DNA of 64,000 nt from Burkholderiales bacterium (GCA_026005015.1 BPKG01000001.1:1307501-1371500); one strand, 5' to 3'; positions 24,912 through 34,295 are shown, counted from the first letter of the stretch. Notes: generated from the letters alone by a model not told the origin. A program made the numbers and translations.

Positions 24912-25892
24912 CTATCTTTTGCCCTTCGCCTCCGGGTTGACCAGATCGGGGGGATCGCCCCGGGTCAAGGCCGCCACCAGGTTTTCAGCGGCCTTTTTCG
25001 CCATGTTGAGACGGGTGGAGCGGGTCGCGCTGGCGATGTGGGGCGCCAGCACCACGTTCTTGAGCCGGAGGAACTCAGGGTGGAGGTTCGGTTCGTTCTC
25101 GTACACGTCCAGCCCGGCAGCAGCGATGGTGCCGTCCCGCAGGGCCTCCGCCAGCGCCGCATCGTCCACCACCCCGCCTCGGGCGGCGTTAATGAGGATG
25201 GCAGTACGCTTCATCTTCTTGAACTCGGCGGCGCCGATCAGGTGGTGGGTCTCGGGCGTGTAAGGACAGTGCAGGGTCACGAAGTCCGAGCGGGCGAGGA
25301 GCTCCTCCTTGGATACGAAGGTGGCGCTGCAGCGGCGCTCCACGTCCGGCGCGACCCGGTGGCGGTTCCAGTAGAGCACCTGCATGTCGAATCCGAGGGC
25401 GCGCCGGGCTACCGCCTGGCCGATGCGTCCCATGCCGATGATGCCGAGGGTGGCCCCGTGCACGTCGGCCCCCAGGAGTTGCTTCAACTCCCAGCGCTTC
25501 CACCGGCCGTCGCGCAGGTAGGCCTCCGCCTCGGTTAGGCGCCTGGCCGCCCCGAGGAGGAGGGCCCAGGTGAAGTCGGCGGTGGCTTCATCCAGGACCC
25601 CGGGCGTGTTGGTAACCAGGATACCCCGGCGCGTGCATTCCGCCACGTCGATGTTGTTGTAGCCTACGGCGATGTTGGCCACCGCCTTGAGCCTGGGCGC
25701 CTTGTCGAGAAGCGCGGCGTCGATCCGGTCCACGATGGAGACCATCGCGCCGTCCTTGTCCGCCAGGCGCTGCGCCAGGTCCTCGGGACCCCACACGGCG
25801 TCGCCCTGGTTGTCGCTCACCTCGAAGTGCTGCCGCAGAAAATCGAGGACTTCGTCGAAGATCTCCCGAGTGACGAGGACTTTAGGCTTCAT
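24912..25892 (-). CDS. D-2-hydroxyacid dehydrogenase (glyoxylate/hydroxypyruvate reductase-like)
   Basis: A 326-residue NAD(P)H-dependent reductase of 2-oxoacids. Rossmann motif GIIGMGRIGQAVA is near 150-162; catalytic Arg lies in NAARGG, Glu in DVYENEP and His in APHIASAT. The set fits GhrB-type glyoxylate/hydroxypyruvate reductases; substrate cannot be fixed. I chose the ATG at 25892 (MKPKVLVTREI), where similarity begins. The gene diverges from the PanB-like gene of the catabolic island and could belong to the same pathway, but carries no recognisable operator. Confidence 0.87.
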   Translation of the reverse strand: MKPKVLVTREIFDEVLDFLRQHFEVSDNQGDAVWGPEDLAQRLADKDGAMVSIVDRIDAALLDKAPRLKAVANIAVGYNNIDVAECTRRGILVTNTPGVLDEATADFTWALLLGAARRLTEAEAYLRDGRWKRWELKQLLGADVHGATLGIIGMGRIGQAVARRALGFDMQVLYWNRHRVAPDVERRCSATFVSKEELLARSDFVTLHCPYTPETHHLIGAAEFKKMKRTAILINAARGGVVDDAALAEALRDGTIAAAGLDVYENEPNLHPEFLRLKNVVLAPHIASATRSTRLNMAKKAAENLVAALTRGDPPDLVNPEAKGKR

Positions 25893-26115
25893 GGTCGATG
25901 GTTCTGAGGGCGGAAAAGTCGGGCATTCCCGCACGCGGGCTCAGTCCGCCCGTGCACGGCGCGACGCCATTATACCGTCCCGCCCGCCCCGGAAGCCCGC
26001 CAGCGCGGGTGCCCTCCCCGGAAAAGCTCCGGGCGCAGAGGTCCAGGCGGCGCTCCCTGGACGCCTAGCCCTGCCCCCAGGGCGCCGCCGAGGCGTTGCC
26101 CGGCAACTGGTATGG

Positions 26116-26128
26116 CAGTAATATATCA
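26116..26128 (+). promoter_or_regulatory. Operator-like word before the PanB-like gene (candidate GntR site)
   Basis: CAGTAATATATCA here is the exact reverse complement of TGATATATTACTG at 34328-34340, before the DUF6455 gene. Related TATATCA words cluster before the hydroxylase gene (27985-28010). A shared AT-rich word in front of three units of a GC-rich island that encodes a GntR/FCD regulator suggests the operator of that regulator. The remainder of 25893-26154 shows no other signal. Confidence 0.5.
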
Positions 26129-26154
26129 GGTGCACGAGGAAGGAGGGCAGACCG

Positions 26155-27021
26155 ATGCAGGAAAAACGGGCCAAGCGCACCATCACCGAGATCCGCGATT
26201 CCAAGAAGACCGGGGAGAAGATGGTCTACATGTCGGTGCCCGACTACACCTCGGCGCGCTGGGCGGAAATGGCCGGGGTGGACGTGGCGGTGGTGGGCGA
26301 CAGCCTGGCCATGGTGGCCCACGGCCACACGAGCACTATCCCGGCCACCATGGACATGATGATCATGCACTCGGCGGCGGTGCGGCGAGGCGCCCCCAAC
26401 ACCTTCGTCCTGGGTTGCATGCCGTACCAGAGCTACAACACCGTGGACCGGGCCCTCGCTAACGCCGTCCGCTTCATGCAGGAAGGAATGTGCGACGCGG
26501 TCAAGCCCCAGGGCGGCAAATCCCAGGCCCACATCCTCAAGGCCATCGTGGACGCCGGCATCCCCTGCGCTTCCCATATCGGCTTGACGCCCCACACCAT
26601 CGCCATGTTCGGCGGCTTCAAGGTCCAGGGGCGCACGGCGGAAGCGGCCATGAAGATCCTGGAAGACGCCCTGGCGATCCAGGACGCGGGCTGCTTCATG
26701 CTGGAGTTCGAGGCGGTGCCGGCGAAGATCGCCAAGGTGATCTCGGAGCAACTGGAGATTCCCACCATCGGCATCGGCGCGGGCGCCGGCACCGACGGTC
26801 AGATCCTGCTGTGCTACGACCTGCTTGGCGTATTCACCGATTTCAAGCCCAAGTTCACTAAACGTTACGCCAACCTAACCGAGGTGGCGGTGGCGGGCAT
26901 CCGGCGCTACGTGGACGAGGTCAAGGGCGGCGTCTTCCCGGACGAGGAGCACAGTTACGGAGTCGACGAGCGGGAGTACGAGCGCTTTCTCGCCATGGTC
27001 GAGCACCGGCGGCAGATCTGA
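26155..27021 (+). CDS. PanB-family (ketopantoate hydroxymethyltransferase-like) protein with altered metal site
   Basis: A 288-residue TIM-barrel protein of the PanB family. VVGDSLAM (Asp49-Ser50) and SHIGLTPH are kept. However, the DLPF segment with the second metal ligand (Asp84 in E. coli PanB) reads GCMPY (Cys88), and the VKxEGG ligand (Glu114 in E. coli) reads VKPQGG (Gln119). These changes argue against simple biosynthetic ketopantoate formation. GGAAGGAGGG precedes the ATG. It is first in a catabolic island with a GntR regulator and TRAP transporter, with a candidate operator upstream. A related aldol or retro-aldol reaction on another 2-oxoacid is my inference. Alignment of the substituted residues was done by eye. 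Confidence 0.8.
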   Translation: MQEKRAKRTITEIRDSKKTGEKMVYMSVPDYTSARWAEMAGVDVAVVGDSLAMVAHGHTSTIPATMDMMIMHSAAVRRGAPNTFVLGCMPYQSYNTVDRALANAVRFMQEGMCDAVKPQGGKSQAHILKAIVDAGIPCASHIGLTPHTIAMFGGFKVQGRTAEAAMKILEDALAIQDAGCFMLEFEAVPAKIAKVISEQLEIPTIGIGAGAGTDGQILLCYDLLGVFTDFKPKFTKRYANLTEVAVAGIRRYVDEVKGGVFPDEEHSYGVDEREYERFLAMVEHRRQI

Positions 27022-27131
27022 CCGGGCCCGCGTTTCTCTCTCAAGGCCCGGAGCCGAGCGCTGGGATATACTTTCCGCGCCTTGCCACGAACCACGAAGA
27101 ACGACGATGGCACCCGAGCAGACAGCATCCG

Positions 27132-27920
27132 ATGAGCCGCCGGCCGAGCTTGACCAGGGCTTCGAGGAGGCGCGCCTTGCCTCGTAACGGCGTCAAGGGC
27201 ACCGGGGCCCGGAGCGCCGTCCCGCGCCGTGCCGCCCAGGTCCTGCGCTCGCGCCCCCGCCGGCGCGCCGATCAACCCGGCGAGAGCTTGACCGACCGGG
27301 CTTATCGGGATCTGGAGGAGCTGATCGTCACCCTGAAGCTCCCCCCCGGCGCCGCAGTCTCCGAAAGCGTCCTGAGCAGGCAACTGGGCATCGGCCGCAC
27401 TCCCATTCGTGAAGCCCTGCAGCGGCTCGCCCGGGAGCGTTTGGTGACCATTCTCCCCCGGCGCGGCATCATGGTCTCGGAAGTCAACGTGAAGAGCCAG
27501 TTGCGCCTGCTGGAACTGCGGCGCGAGGTGGAGCGGCTCGTCGCCCGCAGCGCCGCGCGTCGGGCGACGCCCGAGGAACGCCAGCGCTTCCATGAGCTCG
27601 CGGACAGCTTCGAGCAGGCCGCGCGCACCAACGACGACACCACCTTCATGCGAGTCGACCGGGAGTTCAACGAGCTGTGCCTGGTGGCGGCGCGCAACGA
27701 ATTCGCCGCCAACGCCATGGGTCTCGTGCACTCTCTGTCGCGGCGCTTCTGGTACATCCACTACAAGCAGGTGGCGGACATGCCCCGCGCCGCCAAGTTG
27801 CACGCCGACGAAGCGCGCGCCATTGCCAGCGGCGACGAAAAGGCCGCCGCGGAGGCCTGCGACCGTCTCATCGACTACGTGGAAGAATTCACCCGCGCCA
27901 CCGTCAGCACCGACGTCTGA
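27132..27920 (+). CDS. GntR-family regulator, FCD (FadR) subfamily
   Basis: Winged-helix domain at about 50-118 (SVLSRQLGIGRTPIREALQRL then a PRRGIMVSE wing) followed by an all-helical FCD ligand-binding domain (about 125-250; DREFNELC and LHADEARAIASG are typical). FCD members bind small organic acids via a metal site. It lies between the PanB-like gene and the hydroxylase-TRAP operon and is the obvious regulator of the island. The N-terminal 45 basic residues are unusual: the ATG at 27132 lacks a ribosome site, and another ATG at 27107 opens a short frame that ends at 27187, so the start is uncertain. Confidence 0.87.
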   Translation: MSRRPSLTRASRRRALPRNGVKGTGARSAVPRRAAQVLRSRPRRRADQPGESLTDRAYRDLEELIVTLKLPPGAAVSESVLSRQLGIGRTPIREALQRLARERLVTILPRRGIMVSEVNVKSQLRLLELRREVERLVARSAARRATPEERQRFHELADSFEQAARTNDDTTFMRVDREFNELCLVAARNEFAANAMGLVHSLSRRFWYIHYKQVADMPRAAKLHADEARAIASGDEKAAAEACDRLIDYVEEFTRATVSTDV

Positions 27921-27984
27921 TTCGCGGCGCGGCGGGATGGCACCGCCTTTTTGGGTCTTGACAAGCGTTCTCGTTCCCGTATAC

Positions 27985-28010
27985 TCATATATCACTCATA
28001 TATCAGTGAT
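27985..28010 (+). promoter_or_regulatory. Operator cluster before the hydroxylase-TRAP operon
   Basis: TCATATATCA occurs twice 11 bp apart (27985-27994 and 27996-28005), one helical turn, and the second copy lies inside a 20-bp palindrome with ATCACT/AGTGAT arms (27991-28010). Further GATAT words follow to 28045. This is striking AT-rich sequence in a GC-rich context, placed 75-100 nt before the hydroxylase start, and resembles FCD-type GntR operators. Confidence 0.6.
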
Positions 28011-28083
28011 AGACGATATAGACATTACCGATATCACTTATATTGGACCGGTAGAAGATCCGGTAGAGTCTAAGGAGGCAACC

Positions 28084-28923
28084 ATGAAATCCATCGCGTC
28101 CGAGCCCATGCTGGTCGAGCGCCACGCCATGAACGAGCGCCAGCGCCAGTTCCGCGAGCAATACAAGTCCAAGATCCACCCGCTGTATAACGGACCTTTC
28201 CACATCGGCGTGATCTACGTGGTGGGCGCCGCCGCCATTTGGTGGTGCATCTCTCGCTTGGAAAACGCCACCTGGGAGTGGCTCCTGGTGATCCCCATTT
28301 TTTTGTTTTCTAACCTGTTCGAGTGGTGGATTCACAAGAACGTGATGCACCGCCTGGTGGACGTATTCGCCCTGCGCGCCATCTACCAGCGCCACACCCG
28401 GGAGCATCACCAGTACTTCACCGACAACGAGATGACGGTGGACTCCACCCGCGAGTGGCGCATCATCTTCTTTCCCTGGCGGGCGCTGTTCACCTTCATG
28501 GCGCTCGGCACGCCGTTCGCCTTCTTGCTCGGGTGGCTGATCAACCCCAACGCCGGCTACATCCTGATGATCACCATCATCGGCCAGTACCTGATCTACG
28601 AAACGTTCCACTACTGCTGCCACGTGCACGACAACTGGTTCGTGCGCTACATGCCCTTCATCAACACTATCCGGCGCCACCATACGGTGCATCACAACAA
28701 GGGCATCATGATGGACATCAACATGAACCTTACTTTCCCCATCGCCGACTGGCTGATGGGGACCAGCGATCTCGACCGGGGCCTGCTGGGCCACCTCTTC
28801 AACGGCTATAGCATGAAGTACGTCAAGCCAGAGGTGAAGACCAAGATGGATCGCTGGGTCAACCAGGAAGAGTCCCCGCGGGAAGCACGAGCGGAAGCCG
28901 TGTCCGCCCGGCAGCCCGCCTGA
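28084..28923 (+). CDS. Fatty acid hydroxylase / sterol desaturase superfamily protein
   Basis: A 279-residue membrane di-iron oxygenase. Helices near 42-60, 66-85, 135-155 and 160-180 surround the His-box motifs HKNVMH, HTREHH, HYCCHVH and RRHHTVHH that bind the two irons. Such enzymes hydroxylate or desaturate hydrophobic or aldehyde substrates using O2. AAGGAGG lies 5 nt before the ATG at 28084. It opens a plus-strand operon that continues with TRAP transporter genes, a PhyH dioxygenase and an FAD oxidoreductase, so it probably acts on the imported compound or its product. Confidence 0.85.
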   Translation: MKSIASEPMLVERHAMNERQRQFREQYKSKIHPLYNGPFHIGVIYVVGAAAIWWCISRLENATWEWLLVIPIFLFSNLFEWWIHKNVMHRLVDVFALRAIYQRHTREHHQYFTDNEMTVDSTREWRIIFFPWRALFTFMALGTPFAFLLGWLINPNAGYILMITIIGQYLIYETFHYCCHVHDNWFVRYMPFINTIRRHHTVHHNKGIMMDINMNLTFPIADWLMGTSDLDRGLLGHLFNGYSMKYVKPEVKTKMDRWVNQEESPREARAEAVSARQPA

Positions 28924-28956
28924 TTCGTTCGACCACTTGCCATAGGAGGAGGGCAC

Positions 28957-30039
28957 ATGCGACAGAGTCGCAGAAATACTTTGAGAGGTCTCGGCGCGGC
29001 GGGCGTCCTGGCCGCCACCGCGTCGCTTGCGCGCGAGGCAGCAGCCCAGCAGAAGGGGCCCAGCTACAACTGGAAGATGGCTACCGGGTGGGCCGGCGGG
29101 CCATTGATGGACATCGGGGCCAAGGCCTTTGCGGAGCGGCTCGAGTTTCTGTCCGGAGGACGAATGAGGGTGCAAGTGTTTCCGGGCGGCGCTTTGGGCA
29201 ACGCGCTCAAGGTCTCGGAGACGGTCAAGAACGGCATCGCCGAGATGGGCCACACCTGGATGGGCTACGACTGGGGTGCGGATGCGACCACCGTGCTCTT
29301 CGGCGGCTACGCCGGCAGCTTCAACTCCGAGTACATGCTACATTGGCTGTACGAGGCCGGCGGCGCCGAGATGCAACGCCAGTTCCGGGAAGAGAAATTC
29401 GGCATCGTCTCGATGCCGCTCTTCATTCGTACCGCCGAGGTCTTCCTCCATTCGCGCAAGCCGGTCAGGACCCTGGCGGACCTGAAGGGCCTGAAGCTGC
29501 GCACCGCCGGCGCCTGGATCGAGATGGCCAAGGAGCTGGGCGCCTCCCCGGTGACCACACCTGGAGGCGAGATCTACCCGGCACTGGAGCGGGGAGTGAT
29601 CGATGCCACCGAGTGGGGTACCCTCTGGGAGAACATCACTCCAGGCTTCTACAAGGTGGCCAAGTACCTGATCATCCCGGGCGTGCACCAGCCCACGGCC
29701 CCCTTCGAGCTCTGTATCAACAAGGACGTGTGGGGCAAGCTCTCGGCCGGCGACCAGAAGCTGATCGAGCTCACCGCCAAGCTGGTCACTTTCGAGACCT
29801 TTACCCGCATCGGTCACGAAGACGCCAAAGCTCTCGAGTTCTACCGTAAAGCCGGCAACGAGATCGTCGAGCTGGACGAGGAGGTGCAGTACGCCGCCCG
29901 GGAGCGGGGCTTCGCCTGGGCGGACAAAACCAAAGCCGGCAATCCCTGGTTCGAGAAAGTCTACAAGAGCCAGCGCGAGTTCGAGGCGCTGTGGAAGGAC
30001 GCGCCTCGATACCGCAACGTCAAGGTGAAGCAGGCGTAA
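28957..30039 (+). CDS. TRAP transporter substrate-binding protein (DctP/TakP type), Tat leader
   Basis: A 360-residue periplasmic receptor. The N-terminus SRRNTLRGLGAAG is a twin-arginine leader with processing after the AREAAAQ region. The mature domain is DctP-like, with the substrate-anchoring Arg region KLRTAG and the stretch DATEWGTLWEN typical of TakP-like receptors for 2-oxo- or other monocarboxylates. AGGAGG precedes the ATG. With the Q and M subunits that follow it forms a Na+-driven importer. An organic acid ligand is likely; its identity is unknown. Confidence 0.9.
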   Translation: MRQSRRNTLRGLGAAGVLAATASLAREAAAQQKGPSYNWKMATGWAGGPLMDIGAKAFAERLEFLSGGRMRVQVFPGGALGNALKVSETVKNGIAEMGHTWMGYDWGADATTVLFGGYAGSFNSEYMLHWLYEAGGAEMQRQFREEKFGIVSMPLFIRTAEVFLHSRKPVRTLADLKGLKLRTAGAWIEMAKELGASPVTTPGGEIYPALERGVIDATEWGTLWENITPGFYKVAKYLIIPGVHQPTAPFELCINKDVWGKLSAGDQKLIELTAKLVTFETFTRIGHEDAKALEFYRKAGNEIVELDEEVQYAARERGFAWADKTKAGNPWFEKVYKSQREFEALWKDAPRYRNVKVKQA

Positions 30040-30141
30040 CTATTACCCGGCCGGCGAGGGCGCGCGGCGCTTTCGCTGGCCGAGTGCCGAGACCGTCCGC
30101 GGCCGGCGCCGGAGTGCGCGTTTTGCCAACCCTCGACCGCC

Positions 30142-30660
30142 ATGATCCCCCTGCTCAGATTCCTTGACCGCGTGAGCGGCTCGAGCGGCGCCGTGGCCGC
30201 CTGGCTCGTGATTCCCCTCATCGCCGCGAGTTGCTACGAAGTCTTCTCCCGATACGTGCTCAACGAGCCCACCCTCTGGGCGTTTGAGATCGGCTACATG
30301 GTGATGGGCACCCATTTCCTCATCGGCATGGCCTACACTTTGCGGGAGAACGAGCACGTGCGGGTGGACCTGTTCTATAGCCACGTCTCTCGGCGCGCCC
30401 GGGCGCTGATCGACGCGTTCACCTACGTGGTGCTGGTGTTGCCCCTGTGCCTGTGGCTCTCCGCAAGCCTGTGGGAGAAGGCGCTGAAAGCCTACGAGAC
30501 CCAGGAGCGCTCGGGGATGTCGGCATTCAACCCTCCCATCTGGCCGTACCGGGCCGTGTTCTTCGCCGCCTTCGCCCTGCTGTCGCTGCAGGCGATCGCC
30601 CAGCTCATCCGCGCCCTCATGGTCCTCGCGGGCAAAAAATTCCCGGAGGAGCAGGCGTGA
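30142..30660 (+). CDS. TRAP transporter small permease subunit (DctQ)
   Basis: A 172-residue membrane protein with four helices (about 19-38, 52-72, 95-116, 135-158) and the DctQ pattern FSRYVLNEPTLWAFEI and RENEHVRVDLFY. It supports the large permease and receptor docking. Its stop overlaps the next start as TGATG, a translational coupling signal. The 100 nt gap after the receptor gene shows no terminator. Confidence 0.9.
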   Translation: MIPLLRFLDRVSGSSGAVAAWLVIPLIAASCYEVFSRYVLNEPTLWAFEIGYMVMGTHFLIGMAYTLRENEHVRVDLFYSHVSRRARALIDAFTYVVLVLPLCLWLSASLWEKALKAYETQERSGMSAFNPPIWPYRAVFFAAFALLSLQAIAQLIRALMVLAGKKFPEEQA

Positions 30661-31979
30661 TGGAGTACTTGCCCCTCGCCATGCTGGCGGCGATGTTCGT
30701 GCTCATCTTCCTGGGAGCGCAGGTGGCCTTTGCCCTCATGGGCACGGCGTTGATCTTCGGCTACCTGGTGTTCCACGACGCGGTGATCTTCCAGTTCATG
30801 GAAAAGGTGGAGGACATCGCCTCCAACTTCGTCCTGGCCGCGGTGCCCCTGTTCGTGTTCATGGGCACTATGCTAGAGCGCTCCGGGATCGCCGAGCAGT
30901 TGTTCGAAGCGGTGCACCTGTGGACCCGGCGCCTGCCTGGCGGCCTGGCTCTGGGCACGGTCACCATGTGCGTGATCTTCGCCGCCTCCACCGGCGTGAT
31001 CGGCGCCACCGAAACCGTGGTGGGCCTGCTCGCCATCCCGGCGATGTTGAAATACTCCTACAACAAGCCCCTGATCTGCGGCACCATCTGCGCCGGCGGG
31101 TCGCTGGGCACCATCATCCCTCCTTCGGTGGTGGTGGTGGTGCTGGGGCCGGTGGCCAACGTGTCGGTGGGCGATCTGCTGATGGGCATGATCTTCCCCG
31201 GCCTCATCATGGCCGGGCTGTACCTGCTGTTCATCTTCCTGGTGTGCCTGGTGCGGCCGGACTTCGGCCCGCGCATCCCCTCGGGGCCGGACGACCCCGA
31301 TCTGGGGCAGAAACTGAAGATCACCCTGCGAGCCCTGGTGCCGCCCCTCATCATGATCTTCGCCGTGCTGGGTTCCATCATGCTCGGCTGGGCGGCCCCC
31401 ACCGAGGCAGCGGCCCTTGGCGCCTTCGGCGCCGTGCTGCTCACCATTTTTTACCGCAGGTTTAGTTTCCCCACCCTCAAGGACGCGGTGCTCAAGACCC
31501 TGCGCATCACCTCCATGATCATGGCGATCCTGCTGGGCGGCACCATCTTCACCGGGGTCTTCTTCGCCGCCGGCGGGATCAACCTGACCAACCAGTTGGT
31601 GACCCATCTCGACCTCGGGCCCTGGGCGCTGCTGGCGTTGCTGCTCACCCTCTGTTTTCTGGCGGGCTTCGTCCTCGACTGGATCTCGATTCTGCTCATC
31701 TTTATCCCCATTTTCATGCCGCTGGTAAACGCCGCCGGGTTCAACCCGGTGTGGTTCTGCATCCTGTTCCTGATCATCATCCAGACGAGTTACCTCACGC
31801 CGCCGCTGGCGCCCGCCATTTTCTATCTGCGCGGGATCGCGCCCCCCTCCATTACGCTGATGGACGCCTATAAGGGCGTTATCCCGTTCATCCTGCTGCA
31901 AATCGTAACCCTCGCTATCGTGATCGCTTTTCCCCAGACGGTGCTCTGGCTGCCCGAGAAGGTTCTCGGCTTCCGCTAG
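30660..31979 (+). CDS. TRAP transporter large permease subunit (DctM)
   Basis: A 439-residue transport subunit with about twelve helices and two re-entrant loops. DctM signatures are GGSLGTIIPPSVVVVVLGP and the C-terminal LTPPLAPAIFYLRGIAP. It carries the substrate and Na+ path. The start at 30660 overlaps the DctQ stop, so an upstream in-frame start in the dctQ gene is not needed. It is followed by the PhyH gene after 24 nt with its own ribosome site. Confidence 0.92.
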   Translation: MEYLPLAMLAAMFVLIFLGAQVAFALMGTALIFGYLVFHDAVIFQFMEKVEDIASNFVLAAVPLFVFMGTMLERSGIAEQLFEAVHLWTRRLPGGLALGTVTMCVIFAASTGVIGATETVVGLLAIPAMLKYSYNKPLICGTICAGGSLGTIIPPSVVVVVLGPVANVSVGDLLMGMIFPGLIMAGLYLLFIFLVCLVRPDFGPRIPSGPDDPDLGQKLKITLRALVPPLIMIFAVLGSIMLGWAAPTEAAALGAFGAVLLTIFYRRFSFPTLKDAVLKTLRITSMIMAILLGGTIFTGVFFAAGGINLTNQLVTHLDLGPWALLALLLTLCFLAGFVLDWISILLIFIPIFMPLVNAAGFNPVWFCILFLIIIQTSYLTPPLAPAIFYLRGIAPPSITLMDAYKGVIPFILLQIVTLAIVIAFPQTVLWLPEKVLGFR

Positions 31980-32003
31980 CGCCGGCATAAAGGAGATCCT
32001 GCC

Positions 32004-32909
32004 ATGACCCCGGAACAAGTCCTGTCCCATCCTCCCCGCGTGCTGACCCAGGAGCAGCGGGAGTTCTATTTCGAGCACGGCTATCTGTTGCTGGAAAGAA
32101 TCATCCCGGACGATTGGCTCGAGCGGCTGCGCGCTGCCACCCAGGCGCTGGTGGAGCGCAGCCGCTCCATCACCAAGTCGGACTCCATCTACGACCTGGA
32201 GCCGGACCACCGGCCGGAGGCGCCGCGCCTGCGCCGGGTGTCGAACCCGGTGGAGCAGCATCCGGTGTTCTGGGAGTACTGTTCCCAGTCCTTGCTGGGG
32301 GACATTGTGGCCGACCTGGTGGGACCCGACGTCAAGTTCCACCACTCCAAGCTCAATTTCAAATGGGCCAAAGGGGGCGAAGAAGTGAAGTGGCACTACG
32401 ACATCTCCTTCTGGCCCCACACCAATTATTCGCCTTTGACCGTCGGCACCTATCTTTACGATTGCGGTATGGATCAAGCACCCTTGGGGGTGCTGCCGGG
32501 CAGCCACAAGATCGAACCCCTTTTTTCTCAATACGACAAGCGGGGAGAATGGACCGGGTGTCTGTCGGAGGAAGATCTCGCGAAGCTGGATCTCACCCGA
32601 GCCGTGTTCCTGCCGGGACCGGCCGGCTCCATCACCATTCATAACTGCCGCACGCTCCACTATTCAGCCAAGAATCTGTCCGATCTGGGCCGGCCGCTGC
32701 TCCTCTTTACCTACAGCTCGGCCGACGCGTTCCCCTACACGGCGAACCCGATCCGCTCCAAGTACGACCAAGCCATCATCCGCGGCAAGCGGGCCTTGTG
32801 GGCCCACCACGACCCGCGCCCCTGCCTAGTACCCCCCGACTGGTCCGGCGGCTATACCTCTATCTTCGCCCTGCAGCAGACAGAGGCGCAAAAGCGGGCG
32901 CAGATGTAG
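32004..32909 (+). CDS. Phytanoyl-CoA dioxygenase (PhyH) family Fe(II)/2-oxoglutarate oxygenase
   Basis: A 301-residue double-stranded beta-helix oxygenase. The metal triad is visible as WHYD (His-X-Asp) in the middle and the distal His in NCRTLHYS, with Arg in GRPLLLFTY positioned to bind 2-oxoglutarate. Bacterial PhyH proteins hydroxylate many small substrates, so phytanate is only the family name. It follows the TRAP genes and precedes an FAD oxidoreductase, which suggests hydroxylation then oxidation of the imported compound. AAGGAGATC lies before the ATG. Confidence 0.87.
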   Translation: MTPEQVLSHPPRVLTQEQREFYFEHGYLLLERIIPDDWLERLRAATQALVERSRSITKSDSIYDLEPDHRPEAPRLRRVSNPVEQHPVFWEYCSQSLLGDIVADLVGPDVKFHHSKLNFKWAKGGEEVKWHYDISFWPHTNYSPLTVGTYLYDCGMDQAPLGVLPGSHKIEPLFSQYDKRGEWTGCLSEEDLAKLDLTRAVFLPGPAGSITIHNCRTLHYSAKNLSDLGRPLLLFTYSSADAFPYTANPIRSKYDQAIIRGKRALWAHHDPRPCLVPPDWSGGYTSIFALQQTEAQKRAQM

Positions 32910-32922
32910 CCTGGAGGAAGAG

Positions 32923-34275
32923 GTGAGCCATCCTGCCTTGGGTGCCCCCGCGGACCGGCGTCCGGCATACCGCATCGATACCGACGTCGCCGTCGCCGGC
33001 GGCGGGGCGGCAGGGGTCGCTGCAGCGGTCACCACGGCGCGCCAGGGTTTACGGGTAACCCTGGTGGAGCGTTATGGCTTCTGCGGCGGCGGCGCGGTGG
33101 CTGGCATGTCCGGCACCGTGTGCGGGCTGTACGAGGCGAGCGGCGATCCGGGCAAACCACCGAAGCAGGTGGTATTCGGGTTCGCAGATGAGTTCGTGCG
33201 ACTGCTGGAAGCGCGGGGCGGGCTGACGCCGCCGGTGCGCTACGGCAAGACCTGGACCCGGGTCCATGACCCCCTGGTATGGCGCGAGGCCGCCGACCAT
33301 GTGCTGCGGGAAGCGGGGGTGCAGGTGCTCTACCACAGCACTGTCACCGGCGTGCTGCTGGAGGGCGACCGGGTCCAGGGCGTCGCCCTCTACACCAAGC
33401 AAGGACCGGTCATGGTGCGCGCCCGCCTCACCATCGACGCGAGCGGTGACGCCGATGTGGTAGCCATGGCTGGATTTCCCTCTTTCGTCGGCGATGAAGG
33501 ACGGGTACAGAATCCCACCATGATCTTCCGCCTCTGCGGCGTGGACACCGAAAAGTTCCTGCGCATCTACGGCACCGACACTATCATGCCCGAACAGGTC
33601 TCGGCGCTTATCCGCTGCCATCACAGCCGTGGCTACTTTCTGCCCAGAGCGAAGATCTGGCTTTTCACCACACCCCGTCCCGGAGAGCTATTGTGCAACT
33701 GTACCCGGGTCCTCGGCGCCGACGGGCGCGAGCTCAATACCTTGTATTACGCGGATTTCACCGAGGCGGAGATGGAAGGGCGGCGGCAGGTACGGGAATA
33801 TGCCCGCTTCTTCCGCGACCACCTGGCGGGCTGCGAAGCGAGCTGGGTCAACGACACCGGCGTTCAGGTGGGCGTGCGCCAGACTCGCCAGGTCCGGGGC
33901 GTGATGCTTCTCACGAACGAGGACGTAGTAAGCGCCCGCAAGTTCCGTGACGGCATTGCCCGCTCCCCCTGGCCCATCGAGCTGCATAGCGGCGACAAAC
34001 CTCGGGTTGAGTGGTTGCTCAACGACTTCTACGAAGTGCCTTACGGATGTCTAGTGCCCCAGCAGGGAGAAGGTCTACTCGTTGCCGGCCGCTGTCTTTC
34101 AGCCCAGCACGAGGCGGTGGCCTCGGCCCGTGTCACCGCCCAGTGCTTCAGCTATGGACAGGCGGCAGGACACGCGGCAGCCCTGTGTCTCGAGACCGGA
34201 TGCGAACCGCGCCAGCTCTTGGGTGAGGACGTGCGTGCCCGGCTCAATCGGGACGGTGCACGCCTCAACGAATGA
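32923..34275 (+). CDS. FAD-dependent oxidoreductase (FAD_oxidored family)
   Basis: A 450-residue flavoprotein with the N-terminal FAD motif VAVAGGGAAGVAAAVTTARQG, the AGMSGTVCGLYE stretch typical of this family, and the C-terminal FAD contact GLLVAGRCLSA. Family members often oxidise hydroxylated small molecules; substrate unknown. The start is a GTG at 32923 preceded by GGAGGAAGAG, 14 nt after the PhyH stop. It closes the plus-strand operon; the next promoter, with FNR-type box and operator, begins 20 nt later. Confidence 0.85.
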   Translation: MSHPALGAPADRRPAYRIDTDVAVAGGGAAGVAAAVTTARQGLRVTLVERYGFCGGGAVAGMSGTVCGLYEASGDPGKPPKQVVFGFADEFVRLLEARGGLTPPVRYGKTWTRVHDPLVWREAADHVLREAGVQVLYHSTVTGVLLEGDRVQGVALYTKQGPVMVRARLTIDASGDADVVAMAGFPSFVGDEGRVQNPTMIFRLCGVDTEKFLRIYGTDTIMPEQVSALIRCHHSRGYFLPRAKIWLFTTPRPGELLCNCTRVLGADGRELNTLYYADFTEAEMEGRRQVREYARFFRDHLAGCEASWVNDTGVQVGVRQTRQVRGVMLLTNEDVVSARKFRDGIARSPWPIELHSGDKPRVEWLLNDFYEVPYGCLVPQQGEGLLVAGRCLSAQHEAVASARVTAQCFSYGQAAGHAAALCLETGCEPRQLLGEDVRARLNRDGARLNE

Positions 34276-34295
34276 AACGCGAGGGCCCCTAACCC

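Noticed and set aside
27107-27187. Short 26-codon frame before the GntR gene as a leader peptide
   Set aside because: No ribosome site and no attenuator structure; it may instead be the true GntR N-terminus if one base is wrong, which cannot be decided here.
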